A stretch of 64,000 nucleotides of DNA from Bacteroidota bacterium (GTDB lineage: Bacteria > Bacteroidota > Bacteroidia > Chitinophagales > Chitinophagaceae), in assembly GCA_947476145.1 (NCBI GenBank), contig CANJPH010000005.1, forward strand, positions 45,650-109,649, written 5' to 3'. The translations under genes were made by a program, and so were the position numbers. This document shows positions 52,611 to 64,000 of this stretch, piece by piece (within the stretch, counting starts at the first letter, position 1; every line of letters begins with the position of its first letter). Below the pieces are notes generated by a model. It was not told the DNA's origin. It saw nothing but the letters and a program-made list of their open reading frames with translations, and searched no databases.

Positions 52611-53696
52611 GTGGAATTATCTTTCTGGGAACAATCTTTACCTTTCGAGTATCCTTTTACCATTTCAAATGGTAGAACCAAAACACATCAACATAGTTTA
52701 ATGGTGCGTTTGTCCTTAGGCAATTGGGATGGGTTTGGAGAAGCACCAGCCATTGTATATTATAATGTGACGGTAGCAGGGATGATGGAGCTATTAGAGA
52801 AAAATAGAAAGCTCATTGAGAAATTTGCCCTCATAGATCCTGAACGTTTTTGGCATTTCTTACATCATTTATTCCCCAATGATCCTTTTTTAGTTTGTGC
52901 ATTGGATATGGCAGGCTGGGATTTGTGGGGACAAATGAAAAAACAACCCATCCATCAATTATGGGGAACTGAGTGGCATACACATTCAAGTAGTAATCAT
53001 AGCGCCCTAACTGAAAATATTTCTTTGCCGCCCATTTGTGATTATACATTAGGTATAGATCCTATTGAAAAAATGGTGCAGAAAATGGAAGCACATCCTT
53101 GGCCTATTTATAAAGTTAAAGTGGGCACCGAGTATGATATTGAAATGATCACCGCACTAAGAGCGCATACTGATAAACCATTTCGTGTGGACGCGAATGC
53201 CGGATGGACAACAGCGGAAGCTTTGGTAAAGATTCCTGCATTGGCATCATTGGGAGTAGAGTTGGTGGAACAACCTTTGGCTAAAGACAATTGGGAGGGC
53301 ATGGAACAATTAAAAAAACAAGGGATACTGCCATTGTTTGCGGATGAAAGTTGTGTCATGGAGAAAGACGTTGCAGTTTGTGCAAATTATTTTGATGGCA
53401 TCAATATTAAACTAACAAAGTGCAGTGGGTTAACGCCTGCCCTGCGCATGATAAAGGAGGCTAGAGCTTTGGGGTTAAAAGTAATGATGGGTAGTATGAA
53501 TGAATCTGTGATTGGCTCCGCAGCCATTGCGCAATTCTTGCCACAATTGGATTACGTGGATATGGATGGACCCTTATTAATGACCGAACTAAATGGAGTA
53601 GGACTTGATTTTGGTTTTCAAGGGGAACCTGGAAAAATTGCACCCTTGAATCACTATGGATTAGGCGTTCAATATCGAACTCCATTTTTAAAGTAA
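52611..53696 (+). CDS. Dipeptide epimerase (enolase superfamily)
   Basis: A 361-residue muconate-lactonizing-subgroup enzyme. The catalytic lysines are Lys168 and Lys170 (YKVKVG). The metal ligands are Asp194 (RVDANAGW), Glu220 (VEQPL) and Asp245 (FADES). A second catalytic lysine is Lys267 (INIKLTKCSG). The set matches L-Ala-D/L-Glu-type dipeptide epimerases involved in murein peptide recycling; o-succinylbenzoate synthase is less likely. It starts at GTG 52611, 42 bases after malQ. trmH follows 7 bases later. Confidence 0.85.
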   Translation: MELSFWEQSLPFEYPFTISNGRTKTHQHSLMVRLSLGNWDGFGEAPAIVYYNVTVAGMMELLEKNRKLIEKFALIDPERFWHFLHHLFPNDPFLVCALDMAGWDLWGQMKKQPIHQLWGTEWHTHSSSNHSALTENISLPPICDYTLGIDPIEKMVQKMEAHPWPIYKVKVGTEYDIEMITALRAHTDKPFRVDANAGWTTAEALVKIPALASLGVELVEQPLAKDNWEGMEQLKKQGILPLFADESCVMEKDVAVCANYFDGINIKLTKCSGLTPALRMIKEARALGLKVMMGSMNESVIGSAAIAQFLPQLDYVDMDGPLLMTELNGVGLDFGFQGEPGKIAPLNHYGLGVQYRTPFLK

Positions 53697-53703
53697 ACCT
53701 ACT

Positions 53704-54330
53704 ATGACACCAGAACGTACCCATAAATTAATTAAAGTATTAAGTAAACGTCAATCCAATTTGACGGTGGTAATGGAGAATGTGCAGGATCCACATAATA
53801 TATCGGCAGTGCTCAGAACCTGTGATGCCGTGGGAATACAAGATGTTTATATTTTAACTACTAAAATTCCAAGACATAAAAAATTTGGATATAAAAGTAG
53901 TAGTAGTGCTTTAAAATGGTTAACGATTCATGAGTTTGATCATTTAGAAGAATGCATGAATGCAGTTAGAAAAAACTTTTCTAAAATATTAACCACGCAT
54001 TTATCAAGTGATGCAGTTCAATTATATGATATAGATTTTACTGAATCCGTTGCCTTGGTATTTGGCAATGAACATGCTGGAGTAACTGATGAATGCAGGG
54101 CTTTAGCAGATGGTAATTTTATTATCCCTCAAATGGGCATCATACAAAGCTTAAATATTTCGGTGGCTTGCGCGGTGAGTATATATGAAGCGATGCGCCA
54201 AAAAATGGTGGCAGGCCAGTATGATCAAGCTAGTTTACCTAAAGCGCAAATGGATGAATTATTAACGCAGTGGGGCGTAGAAGAATTAACGCCAGAAACC
54301 TATATGCCTTATAAGCCAAAGCGCAGTTAA
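53704..54330 (+). CDS. trmH: tRNA (guanosine-2'-O-)-methyltransferase TrmH
   Basis: A 208-residue SPOUT methyltransferase, probably methylating Gm18 of tRNAs. It has the N-terminal TPERTHKLIKVLSKRQ extension of TrmH, the DPHNISAVLRTCDAVG motif and the knot motifs VFGNEHAGV and IPQMGIIQSLNISVACAV. It is 7 bases behind the epimerase gene and convergent with argS. Confidence 0.9.
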   Translation: MTPERTHKLIKVLSKRQSNLTVVMENVQDPHNISAVLRTCDAVGIQDVYILTTKIPRHKKFGYKSSSSALKWLTIHEFDHLEECMNAVRKNFSKILTTHLSSDAVQLYDIDFTESVALVFGNEHAGVTDECRALADGNFIIPQMGIIQSLNISVACAVSIYEAMRQKMVAGQYDQASLPKAQMDELLTQWGVEELTPETYMPYKPKRS

Positions 54331-54356
54331 TAAAATGAATGGGGTAGTATCTTTCA

Positions 54357-56126
54357 TTACATTTGCTCCGGCACGTCAATACCTAAAGCGCGCATGCCTT
54401 TCTGTAGGGTAGCAGCGATCAAAATACTTAGCTTAATTCTTAAGTGCTTCTTTTCTTCAGATTCCGCATTGGTGATAGATAATTCTGCATAAAAACTATT
54501 AAACAACTTTGCCAAGTTAAAAATATAAATTGCTACTTTGGAAGGATCTAAGGTTTCTGCAGCTTCGTTAATGACGGCAGGGAAATTGGTAAGTTCAATG
54601 GCCAAAGCTTTTTCCAATGGCAATAATTCCGAATCTGTTAATTGAATATCAGTACCTGTTTTTCTTAAAATACTTTTAATACGCGCATGCGTATATTGAA
54701 TAAAAGGGCCTGTGAATCCATGAAAATCAATACTTTCTTCTGGATTAAAAATCATTTTCTTTTTAGGATCTACTCTTAATAAGAAAAATTTAAGAGCACC
54801 TAATCCAATGGTATTGTATAATGCTGTTAATTGTGGTTGCGTAAAATCGGCCACCTTACCCAATGATTCCGTTTTCTCTTTTGAAATATTAATCATTTCA
54901 TCCACTAAATCGTCCGCATCCACCACCGTGCCTTCCCGGCTTTTCATTTTACCAGTTGGTAATTCCACCATGCCATAACTTAAATGGTATATTCCATCTG
55001 CGGCAGGCAATTGCAATTTTTGACAAATTAATTTCAATACCTTAAAGTGATAGTTTTGTTCGTCCCCCACTACATAGATACTTGCATCGGTATTAAATTC
55101 TTTTTGTTTCACTTCGGCTAATCCAATATCCTGAGTCATGTATACAGAAGTGCCATCTTTACGTTGAACAATTTTTTCATCCAATCCATCGCCTGTTAAA
55201 TCTATCCAAACAGAATTATCTTCCTTCTGATAAAATACCTTCTTTGTTAAACCTTGCTCCACTAGTTCCTTTCCTAATAAATAAGTCTTACTCTCATAAT
55301 AAGTTTTTACAAAATCGGATCCTATTTTTTTATAGGTCGTATCAAATCCTTCGTACACCCAGGTATTCATGCGCTTCCATAAATCCATAGTTGCCGCATC
55401 ACCCTGTTCCCACTTCAACAACATTTCTTGTGCTCCTTTTTGGATAGGTGCTTCTTTCTCTGCTAACTCCTGTGTCATTCCTCCAGCCACTAGTTCAGCT
55501 ACCTGTGCTTTATAAGCATCATTATATTTAACGTAGTAATCGCCTACAAAGTGATCTCCTTTTTGTTGGGTATCAGAAGGAGTGGCACCATTTGCAAATA
55601 ACTGCCATGCAATCATACTTTTACAAATATGTATACCTCTATCATTTACAATACATGTTTTTACCACCTCATTGCCTTGTAGTTTTAAAATCTCGGCAAT
55701 ACTCCAACCTAAAAAGTTATTTCTTAAATGACCTAAGTGTAAAGGCTTATTGGTATTAGGGGAGGAGTACTCCACCATAATTTTACGCGGTGCATTATTT
55801 TTTGGCAACAAATCATCTGGTGTTGCATTTTTTATGGTATCTAGCCAAAATGCATTACTGATGCTAAAATTTAAAAATCCTTTTACAATATTAAAGTCAG
55901 TTATAACGCCTGGCATAGCAGTTAACATGGCGGCGCCTAATTCATTGCCCAATAGGTCTGGGCTTTTGCCTAATTGTTTTACGAACGCAAAAAGCACAAT
56001 GGTATAGTCACCCTCAAATTCTGGTTTAGTAGCATTGACCAATACTTGCTCAGGTTGTATTTGAACACCATATAATTGGTGAATACAATGGGCTGTATGC
56101 TGTTTTAAATTAAGGATCAAATTCAT
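54357..56126 (-). CDS. argS: Arginine--tRNA ligase
   Basis: A 589-residue class I aminoacyl-tRNA synthetase. It has the N-terminal Add-1 domain, the HIGH motif as HLGH (130-133 in NKPLHLGHLRN), the KMSKS-equivalent GKMKSREGTVV near residue 390 and the DALR anticodon-binding domain at the C-terminus (IKLSILIAATLQKGMRALGI). It is a single gene, divergent from gtrA. Confidence 0.95.
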   Translation of the reverse strand: MNLILNLKQHTAHCIHQLYGVQIQPEQVLVNATKPEFEGDYTIVLFAFVKQLGKSPDLLGNELGAAMLTAMPGVITDFNIVKGFLNFSISNAFWLDTIKNATPDDLLPKNNAPRKIMVEYSSPNTNKPLHLGHLRNNFLGWSIAEILKLQGNEVVKTCIVNDRGIHICKSMIAWQLFANGATPSDTQQKGDHFVGDYYVKYNDAYKAQVAELVAGGMTQELAEKEAPIQKGAQEMLLKWEQGDAATMDLWKRMNTWVYEGFDTTYKKIGSDFVKTYYESKTYLLGKELVEQGLTKKVFYQKEDNSVWIDLTGDGLDEKIVQRKDGTSVYMTQDIGLAEVKQKEFNTDASIYVVGDEQNYHFKVLKLICQKLQLPAADGIYHLSYGMVELPTGKMKSREGTVVDADDLVDEMINISKEKTESLGKVADFTQPQLTALYNTIGLGALKFFLLRVDPKKKMIFNPEESIDFHGFTGPFIQYTHARIKSILRKTGTDIQLTDSELLPLEKALAIELTNFPAVINEAAETLDPSKVAIYIFNLAKLFNSFYAELSITNAESEEKKHLRIKLSILIAATLQKGMRALGIDVPEQM

Positions 56127-56146
56127 AAAAAAGGGGTTACCAATTG

Positions 56147-56154
56147 CAAAAGTA
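56147..56154 (-). promoter_or_regulatory. Candidate -7 element of argS
   Basis: On the minus strand TACTTTTG fits TAnnTTTG, 20 bases before the argS ATG. Confidence 0.42.
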
Positions 56155-56182
56155 ATTAATTAAGATTACCTTTAAGCTATTG

Positions 56183-56698
56183 ATGTTTAAACTACACGAT
56201 TTTATTAGCAAATTAATACTTGACCTAATTGATTGGGTGTATCCTTTATTTAGGAAACTCATGCCCATTCATACCTTTCGATATGCAGCTTGTGGAGGGG
56301 GAAATACGGTATTAGATATTCTTGGTTTTTATCTTTCCTACAATTTCCTATTTCATAAAACGCCCATTCATATTGGCTTACTTACCATTAGCCCTCATAT
56401 CGCCTCATTTATGGTAAGTTTTTGCGTAACCTTTCCCATAGGCTTTTACTTAAGTAGGTACGTTGTTTTCCAGGAAACTGCTGTTAAAAAGACGGCTCAA
56501 TTATTAAAATATTTCCTAGTTGTATTGGGTTGTATTTTATTAAACTATATTTTTCTGAAGTTATTTGTAGACTATTTTGGTTGGTTCGCAACACCTGCTA
56601 AAATAGTGACTACCTTTTTCGTGGTTATTTTTAGCTATACTAGTCAGAAAAACTACACTTTTAAGTCCACTCAGTCTGAAGATATCGAAGCCATCTAA
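56183..56698 (+). CDS. GtrA family membrane protein
   Basis: A 171-residue protein with four hydrophobic segments and the GtrA-type start (HTFRYAACGGGNTVLDILGF) and SRYVVFQET motif. GtrA proteins are thought to flip lipid-linked sugars or support cell-wall polysaccharide synthesis. I start it at ATG 56183; a TTG one codon earlier is possible. No glycosyltransferase partner adjoins. Confidence 0.82.
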   Translation: MFKLHDFISKLILDLIDWVYPLFRKLMPIHTFRYAACGGGNTVLDILGFYLSYNFLFHKTPIHIGLLTISPHIASFMVSFCVTFPIGFYLSRYVVFQETAVKKTAQLLKYFLVVLGCILLNYIFLKLFVDYFGWFATPAKIVTTFFVVIFSYTSQKNYTFKSTQSEDIEAI

Positions 56699-56807
56699 CT
56701 GCCTTTTCTACACATTTATTCATTTTGTATGCCAATTTTGGCCTAAACTAAACAGGATTTCCTGCCATTTATGCCATTTTTTCACCCATAATAGGGATAA
56801 GCCATTG

Positions 56808-56823
56808 TGGCACAATGATTGTC
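56808..56823 (+). promoter_or_regulatory. Sigma-54-like -24/-12 site before dnaK
   Basis: TGGCACAATGATTGTC resembles the RpoN consensus TGGCAC-N5-TTGC, with T in place of the -12 C. It lies within the palindrome CATTGTG-G-CACAATG (56803-56817). No TAnnTTTG element is seen before dnaK. Speculative. Confidence 0.25.
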
Positions 56824-56859
56824 TTTAATCAAGTAATTAATCATTGAAAATCAATCATT

Positions 56860-58764
56860 ATGGCAAAAATAATAGGAATTGACTTAGGTACCACAAACAG
56901 TTGCGTATCAGTTATGGAAGGTGGCGAACCAGTAGTAATCGCAAATGACGAAGGTCGTAGAACCACCCCTTCGGTAGTAGCCTTCTTAAAGAATGGCGAA
57001 CGTAAAGTAGGTGACCCTGCAAAAAGACAAGCCATCACAAATCCAGAAAACACCATTTCTAGTGTGAAGCGTTTTATGGGTCGTCGTTTTAATGAAATTA
57101 CAGAAGAGAAATCTCACTGGAGTTACAAAATTGTACAAGGTGAAAATGACACGGTGCGTGTAGATATTGATGGTCGTATGTATACACCTCAAGAAATTTC
57201 TGCTATGGTTTTACAAAAAATGAAAAAAACTGCAGAAGATTATTTAGGTCATGAAGTAACCGAAGCGGTGATTACCGTTCCTGCCTACTTTAATGATGCA
57301 CAAAGACAAGCTACTAAAGAAGCAGGTGAGATTGCTGGTTTAACAGTTCGTAGAATTGTGAACGAGCCGACGGCTGCAGCATTAGCATATGGCTTGGATA
57401 AAAAGAATATCGAACAAAAAATTGCGGTGTTTGACTTAGGAGGTGGAACTTTTGACGTATCTATCTTGGATTTAGGAGATGGGGTATTTGAAGTAAAATC
57501 TACCAATGGTGACACACACTTAGGTGGTGATGATTTTGATAAAGTAATCATGGACTTTTTAGCGGACGAGTTTAAAAATCAAGAAGCAATTGATTTAAGA
57601 AAAGATCCAATGGCATTACAACGTTTAAAAGAAGCCGCTGAAAAAGCAAAAGTGGAATTAAGTTCTTCTACAGAAACCGAAATCAACTTGCCTTATATTA
57701 CTGCAGTAGACGGTGTTCCAAAGCACTTAGTATTAAAATTAACAAGAGCAAAGTTTGAATCATTAGCAGATAATTTATTTTCACGTTGTATCAAGCCATG
57801 TGAAATTGCTTTGAAAGATGCAGGTTATTCTATTAGTCAAATTGATGAAGTAATTTTAGTAGGAGGTTCTTCAAGAATTCCTAAAGTACAAGAATTAGTA
57901 GAAAAATTCTTTGGTAAAAAACCAAACCGTTCTGTTAACCCAGATGAAGTGGTTGCAATTGGTGCAGGTATACAAGGTGCGGTATTAACAGGTGATGTGA
58001 AAGATGTATTATTATTAGATGTGACTCCATTAAACTTAGGTATTGAAACCATGGGTGGTGTCATGACAACCATGATTGCTTCTAACACAACCATTCCAAC
58101 AAAGAAGACAGAAGTTTACTCAACAGCTAGCGATAATCAACCTGGTGTACAAATTCATGTAATACAAGGAGAGCGTCCAATGGCTGCTCAAAATAAAAGT
58201 TTAGGTATGTTTAACTTGGATGGTATCCCACCAGCACCAAGAGGCGTTCCTCAAATTGAAGTTACTTTTGATATTGATGCAAACGGTATCTTAAACGTAA
58301 GTGCAAAAGACAAAGGAACAGGTAAAGAACAAAAAATCAGAATTGAAGCGGGTAGTGGTTTAACTAAGGAAGAAATTGAAAAAATGAAAGCCGAAGCAAA
58401 AGCCAACGAAGCATCTGATAAAATAGAGAAAGATAGAGTTGAGAAATTAAATGAAGCAGATAGCTTAATATTTCAAACAGAAAAGCAACTAAAAGAGTTT
58501 GGCGATAAAATTTCTGCAGAGAAAAAAGCACCTATCGAAACTGCATTAGCATCTTTAAAAGCTGCTCACCAAGCGCAGGATGTTGCACAAGTGAATATTG
58601 CTTTAGAGCAGATGAATGCTGCATGGACTGCTGCTAGCGAAGAAATTTACAAAGCGCAACAAGCAGGTGCAGAAGCAGGTGCTGCCCCAGGGGACGCAGG
58701 TCAAGCGAATGGTGGTGCTAGTAATGACACTGTTGAAGATGCACAATTTGAGGAAGTAAAGTAA
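56860..58764 (+). CDS. dnaK: Molecular chaperone DnaK
   Basis: A 634-residue Hsp70. The nucleotide-binding domain has GIDLGTTNS (5-13), [11 protein letters not shown] near 195 and [11 protein letters not shown] near 338. The linker [13 protein letters not shown] precedes the substrate-binding domain (about 390-600), and the tail is Gly/Ala-rich ending in DAQFEEVK. It is monocistronic: no dnaJ or grpE follows, and a strong terminator lies 35 bases after the stop. No CIRCE element is seen upstream. Confidence 0.96.
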   Translation: MAKIIGIDLGTTNSCVSVMEGGEPVVIANDEGRRTTPSVVAFLKNGERKVGDPAKRQAITNPENTISSVKRFMGRRFNEITEEKSHWSYKIVQGENDTVRVDIDGRMYTPQEISAMVLQKMKKTAEDYLGHEVTEAVITVPAYFNDAQRQATKEAGEIAGLTVRRIVNEPTAAALAYGLDKKNIEQKIAVFDLGGGTFDVSILDLGDGVFEVKSTNGDTHLGGDDFDKVIMDFLADEFKNQEAIDLRKDPMALQRLKEAAEKAKVELSSSTETEINLPYITAVDGVPKHLVLKLTRAKFESLADNLFSRCIKPCEIALKDAGYSISQIDEVILVGGSSRIPKVQELVEKFFGKKPNRSVNPDEVVAIGAGIQGAVLTGDVKDVLLLDVTPLNLGIETMGGVMTTMIASNTTIPTKKTEVYSTASDNQPGVQIHVIQGERPMAAQNKSLGMFNLDGIPPAPRGVPQIEVTFDIDANGILNVSAKDKGTGKEQKIRIEAGSGLTKEEIEKMKAEAKANEASDKIEKDRVEKLNEADSLIFQTEKQLKEFGDKISAEKKAPIETALASLKAAHQAQDVAQVNIALEQMNAAWTAASEEIYKAQQAGAEAGAAPGDAGQANGGASNDTVEDAQFEEVK

Positions 58765-58799
58765 TTGAGTTTTCAATTCATTGATAAGGTTTTAATGAG

Positions 58800-58826
58800 A
58801 GCCCTCCGGAAACGGGGGGCTTTTTT
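58800..58826 (+). terminator. Intrinsic terminator after dnaK
   Basis: AGCCCTCCG, GAAA tetraloop, CGGGGGGCT then six T. The stem is G+C-rich with one T-G pair. Confidence 0.9.
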
Positions 58827-58878
58827 ATACAAACAATTGAGACAATATTTATCGTAGGATTTTAATATCTTTAAGGCT

Positions 58879-58886
58879 TAATTTTG
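58879..58886 (+). promoter_or_regulatory. Candidate -7 element before the O-antigen ligase-like gene
   Basis: TAATTTTG fits TAnnTTTG but ends only 7 bases before the ATG at 58894, so the message would have almost no leader. Confidence 0.3.
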
Positions 58887-58893
58887 GGTATTA

Positions 58894-61278
58894 ATGAAAA
58901 GGAACCATGCAAAAAATACAGTGAGTAATACTGTAAAACCTACTGCTGAAAAGAAGGGTGGAGTTGAAGTAAAGGAATTCTTTTCGGTCATTTTTACGGC
59001 TATTTATTTACTAGTTCACTTTGTAACAGATTGGGGTGGTGCCGACGTGATGGGAGCACAGTGGTTATACACGGGGACCTTAGATTTCATTGTATTGGTA
59101 TATATCATAATTAATGCTAAGCAATATAATGTAGCCATTGAAAATGTTTTTAAACACCAGTTTACTTTACTGTATACCTTTTTTGTGCTATGGGCATTGG
59201 GTTCTTATTTTTATGCAATTAACCCTACCGAGTCTTTGGTTTGTTTAGGACGCTTAGTATCTACCTTCCTTATTTTTATTAATCTTTCTATTTTATTTTA
59301 TAAAAAAAATTACGAGTGGATTTTCCAGTGGGTCGCTTATGTTATTACAGCGATCTTAATTTATGATGCCCTTTTTGTGTTGTCTAATTTCTCCAACAAT
59401 TTAGACACCATGGATTTGGATCAAAACATTTTAGCCTTGATGGGAAACCACGGCAACAAGAACGTAATGGCGGCGAGCTTGGTGATAAAAATCCCTTTTT
59501 GCTTATACGTAGTTTTAAATAGTAAGATTATTGGAAAATTGATAGGGGTTTTGGGATTGTTACTAGGGTTCATTAGCCTTTTTGTTTTAAATACAAGATC
59601 CACCTTTGTTGCTATTATACTTATAGGGTTGCTTTATATAATCTTTACTGTTTTCAGTTTAGGCAAGCAACAGATTAAAAATATATTAGTACGCCTTGCG
59701 TTTTTCATTATTCCTTTAGTGGTGTCTTATTTTGCAGCGAATGCATTATTGAAAAATGCATTAAGTATGCAAGATACAGCTGGTGGATATGGCACCATCG
59801 AATCGAGATTAAAAACAATAAATATCAAGGATAATGAAAGTAGTCGTATTCATTTATGGGGCACTGCCTTTGATTACTTTAAGAAACATCCCATTTTAGG
59901 GGGCGGCTATGGGAACTGGAAGCTTGCATCTATACCTTATGAAAAATCTGTTGCTAACGAATTATTTGTTCCTTATCATTCACACAACGATTTTATTGAG
60001 AACGCTGCAGATTTAGGTTTGATAGGGGGGCTTGCTTATCTAGGACTCTTTGCCTTCTTATTTATTTTTACGATTCAAGCATTTATAAAAGTGAAGTATC
60101 AAAAGTATCGGGAAATTATTGGTTTTTCTTTTTTAGGGATTACCTGTTATTTTGTGGATGCGTTTTTAAACTTCCCAGCAGAAAGGCCAGCCATGCAAAC
60201 CATGTTTACCGTATGTAGTGCTTTAGTCATTGCTCCCTATTTTTTAATGCAGCCTACAGATGAAATCAAAAAGAAATGTTCCGGGTTCATTTCCACCTTA
60301 TATTTTATTATCGCTTTCTTATTGATTATGCCATCTATATATATAGCTAATGAAGTGTATAGTTCCTTTAAAATTCAGAAATATGTAATGGGGGAAATTA
60401 ATGCCAATCCGGTGTATGCGACCGATTCTGTGACTCGATTGCCTAATATACCCAATTTATCTACCTCTGCTTTGCCTATCAAAGCTTTAATTGCTAGATA
60501 TTATATTAGAGATAAAAATTACCCTCTGGCCATTAAATTATTGAAAGAAAGTGCTAAGGACAATCCATTCATTCACTACAATGATTTTTTATTAACCAGT
60601 GTTTATGCGTCATTAAATAATTATGATAGTACATTGTATTTTGCTAAGCAAGCTTTTTATAATTGGCCTAGGGCAACGAGTTATTATAAGAATATGATTT
60701 TTGCGGCCGTTAGAAAAAAAGACACTGTAGAATTAGACAAGGCTTTCGCCACTTCTGTGCAATATTCCAATACCGCACTTACTTATGAAGAGTACATTAA
60801 AGGTTCTTTTGAATTAAGAAGCAAAACGCCTGCGCAATTAAATGCGTTACTTGATACTGCAGCTAAGAAATTTCCGAAGGATGATTTTAGTAAAACTAGA
60901 ACCATTATAAATAGTAATGGCGCCGTTGCTTCAACAACCAATCAATTTGCTGTTTTAGGATTACAAAGTTTTCAAAAAGGGAATTTTTTAGAAGCTGCAG
61001 CAAACTATAAGAAAGCAATTCAATTAGAACCTGCTAATTTCACTCATTATGAGAATACTGGAATCTGTTTGTATTCTGCCAAAAACTTCACGGATTGTAT
61101 TTATTATTTTGATAAAGCTGCTGGCTTTAAAGAAAATAACACGGGTAAATCACAATTTTATAAAGGAGTTTCTTTAATGAATACTGGAAAAAAAGATCAG
61201 GCTTGTAGGGCTTTGAATGCAGCAAAAGCAAAGGGCTATACCGAAGCTGACCAATTTATTAAAACCAATTGTCAGTAA
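58894..61278 (+). CDS. O-antigen ligase/polymerase-like protein with C-terminal TPR
   Basis: A 794-residue protein. The first 500 residues hold about a dozen hydrophobic segments. Between helices is a large periplasmic loop with RIHLWGTAFDYFKKHPILGGGYGNWK and the family motif YHSHNDFIENAADLGLIGG near residue 370, typical of WaaL/Wzy ligases. The C-terminal third (about 520-794) is soluble with TPR units (YPLAIKLLKESA, FLEAAANYKKAIQLEPANFTHYENTG). It likely joins or polymerises surface polysaccharide or glycosylates proteins; which one cannot be told. The J-domain gene follows after 32 bases. Confidence 0.83.
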   Translation: MKRNHAKNTVSNTVKPTAEKKGGVEVKEFFSVIFTAIYLLVHFVTDWGGADVMGAQWLYTGTLDFIVLVYIIINAKQYNVAIENVFKHQFTLLYTFFVLWALGSYFYAINPTESLVCLGRLVSTFLIFINLSILFYKKNYEWIFQWVAYVITAILIYDALFVLSNFSNNLDTMDLDQNILALMGNHGNKNVMAASLVIKIPFCLYVVLNSKIIGKLIGVLGLLLGFISLFVLNTRSTFVAIILIGLLYIIFTVFSLGKQQIKNILVRLAFFIIPLVVSYFAANALLKNALSMQDTAGGYGTIESRLKTINIKDNESSRIHLWGTAFDYFKKHPILGGGYGNWKLASIPYEKSVANELFVPYHSHNDFIENAADLGLIGGLAYLGLFAFLFIFTIQAFIKVKYQKYREIIGFSFLGITCYFVDAFLNFPAERPAMQTMFTVCSALVIAPYFLMQPTDEIKKKCSGFISTLYFIIAFLLIMPSIYIANEVYSSFKIQKYVMGEINANPVYATDSVTRLPNIPNLSTSALPIKALIARYYIRDKNYPLAIKLLKESAKDNPFIHYNDFLLTSVYASLNNYDSTLYFAKQAFYNWPRATSYYKNMIFAAVRKKDTVELDKAFATSVQYSNTALTYEEYIKGSFELRSKTPAQLNALLDTAAKKFPKDDFSKTRTIINSNGAVASTTNQFAVLGLQSFQKGNFLEAAANYKKAIQLEPANFTHYENTGICLYSAKNFTDCIYYFDKAAGFKENNTGKSQFYKGVSLMNTGKKDQACRALNAAKAKGYTEADQFIKTNCQ

Positions 61279-61310
61279 TTCCGTACTTTCGCGCGGTATA
61301 AATTTTTACA

Positions 61311-61760
61311 ATGAAGCGAATTGAACGCCATAGAGCCATATTAGGAGTAGATGATAAAGCAACTTTAAGTGATTTAAAGAAAGTTTATCGTAAGATTATG
61401 ATGGAGTGGCATCCTGACAAATTTCAGGACAGTGAGGAGTCTAAAAAGATGGCCGAAGAAAAATCTACTAAATTAATTGCGTCCTATCATTTTTTAGTGA
61501 GTGTACATGTTGAGACCCATGCCGCTTCAAAGACGGAATATACAGCTACCATTATGGAGGCGAGCATTGATGATTTTGAATTTAAATCTGAAATTCTACG
61601 GGTTGTTTTTTCCGATGGCAACGAATATGAATATTACGGCGTTCCTAAGGCCATTTATGTTAAATTGGTGAATTCAGATACACCAGACCGATTTGCCCGT
61701 AGGCATATTTACGAGCAATATTTATACCGTAGTACTAGTAAAATAGTGGGGGATAACTAA
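61311..61760 (+). CDS. J-domain/KTSC-domain fusion protein
   Basis: A 149-residue protein. Residues 5-55 form a short J-domain with the diagnostic His34-Pro35-Asp36 (MEWHPDKFQD) preceded by the basic helix KKVYRKIM. Residues 90-142 match a KTSC domain (EYEYYGVPKAIYVKLVNSDTPDRFARRHI and the YLYRST tail). The J-domain should stimulate a DnaK-type ATPase; dnaK is encoded two genes upstream. KTSC has no well-defined role and may bind nucleic acid or lysyl-tRNA-synthetase-like partners. It could be a client-specific co-chaperone. Confidence 0.78.
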   Translation: MKRIERHRAILGVDDKATLSDLKKVYRKIMMEWHPDKFQDSEESKKMAEEKSTKLIASYHFLVSVHVETHAASKTEYTATIMEASIDDFEFKSEILRVVFSDGNEYEYYGVPKAIYVKLVNSDTPDRFARRHIYEQYLYRSTSKIVGDN

Positions 61761-61862
61761 TCGCTCCATTAATTTTGTTTAAATCTTTTTACATTTAACC
61801 CCTCTTTCCATTAAACAAGGTAAATATTCCCAGTCTTGTAACTGGTTACGCCTAGGTTTAGT

Positions 61863-64000
<2,138 letters not shown>

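Overview
This is an A+T-rich, gene-dense chromosomal window from a member of the Bacteroidota, most likely the Chitinophagaceae/Chitinophagales (inference from gene repertoire and protein style, not from a marker phylogeny). The main evidence is the -7 promoter element TAnnTTTG, twice paired with an upstream TTTG at exactly 19 bp (the Bacteroidota sigma-ABfr consensus). Other support comes from the family mix (TonB-dependent receptor, DUF2911, DUF3810, a KdsC-UbiA-Maf run, a long signal peptidase I) and from the rarity of Shine-Dalgarno sequences. I see no insertion sequence, prophage, CRISPR array, rRNA or plasmid module. One tRNA, tRNA-Leu(GAG), is present.

Layout. 1-3354: the 3' part of a TonB-dependent receptor, then pdhB. 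3477-10605: lepB-cdd, ogt with a SirB1-like partner, a fatty acid desaturase and topA. 10749-15886: a hydrolase, 2Fe-2S ferredoxin plus iscX, kdsC-ubiA-maf, osmC and lipA. 15887-27158: a glucan and sugar region. A FHS sugar transporter and ROK kinase run left. glgA, glgC, an MFS transporter, a secreted GH13 amylase and glgB run right, followed by a small unknown gene behind a palindrome. 27213-36252: a coiled-coil membrane protein, holA, ribF, purM, an FtsE-like ATPase, smc and a small membrane protein. 36291-41813: smpB, accD, fbaA, a CBS-like enzyme and plsX-rpmF-yceD. 41897-49642: DUF3810, dcd, a phosphopantetheinyl transferase, tRNA-Leu beside a cluster of inverted repeats, DUF2911, xerD, YkgJ, yraN, manA, DUF6580 and rnhA. 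49809-58764: a DPE2-like malQ, a dipeptide epimerase, trmH, argS, gtrA and dnaK. 58894-64000: an O-antigen-ligase-like protein with TPRs, a J-domain/KTSC fusion, and katG cut by the window end.

How it fits together. The glucan genes form a plausible route: secreted amylase, MFS uptake, glucanotransferase (malQ, about 23 kb away) and glucokinase, feeding storage as glycogen through glgC, glgA and glgB. No glycogen phosphorylase or debranching enzyme is in the window. The rest is mostly housekeeping. No obviously new multi-gene system is visible. The most interesting signals are regulatory: a 19-bp element shared by the desaturase and katG leaders, an intrinsic terminator abutting the smpB start codon, fully overlapping divergent ribF/purM promoters, a chain of competing inverted repeats beside tRNA-Leu, and a ROK kinase that has lost its zinc cysteines.
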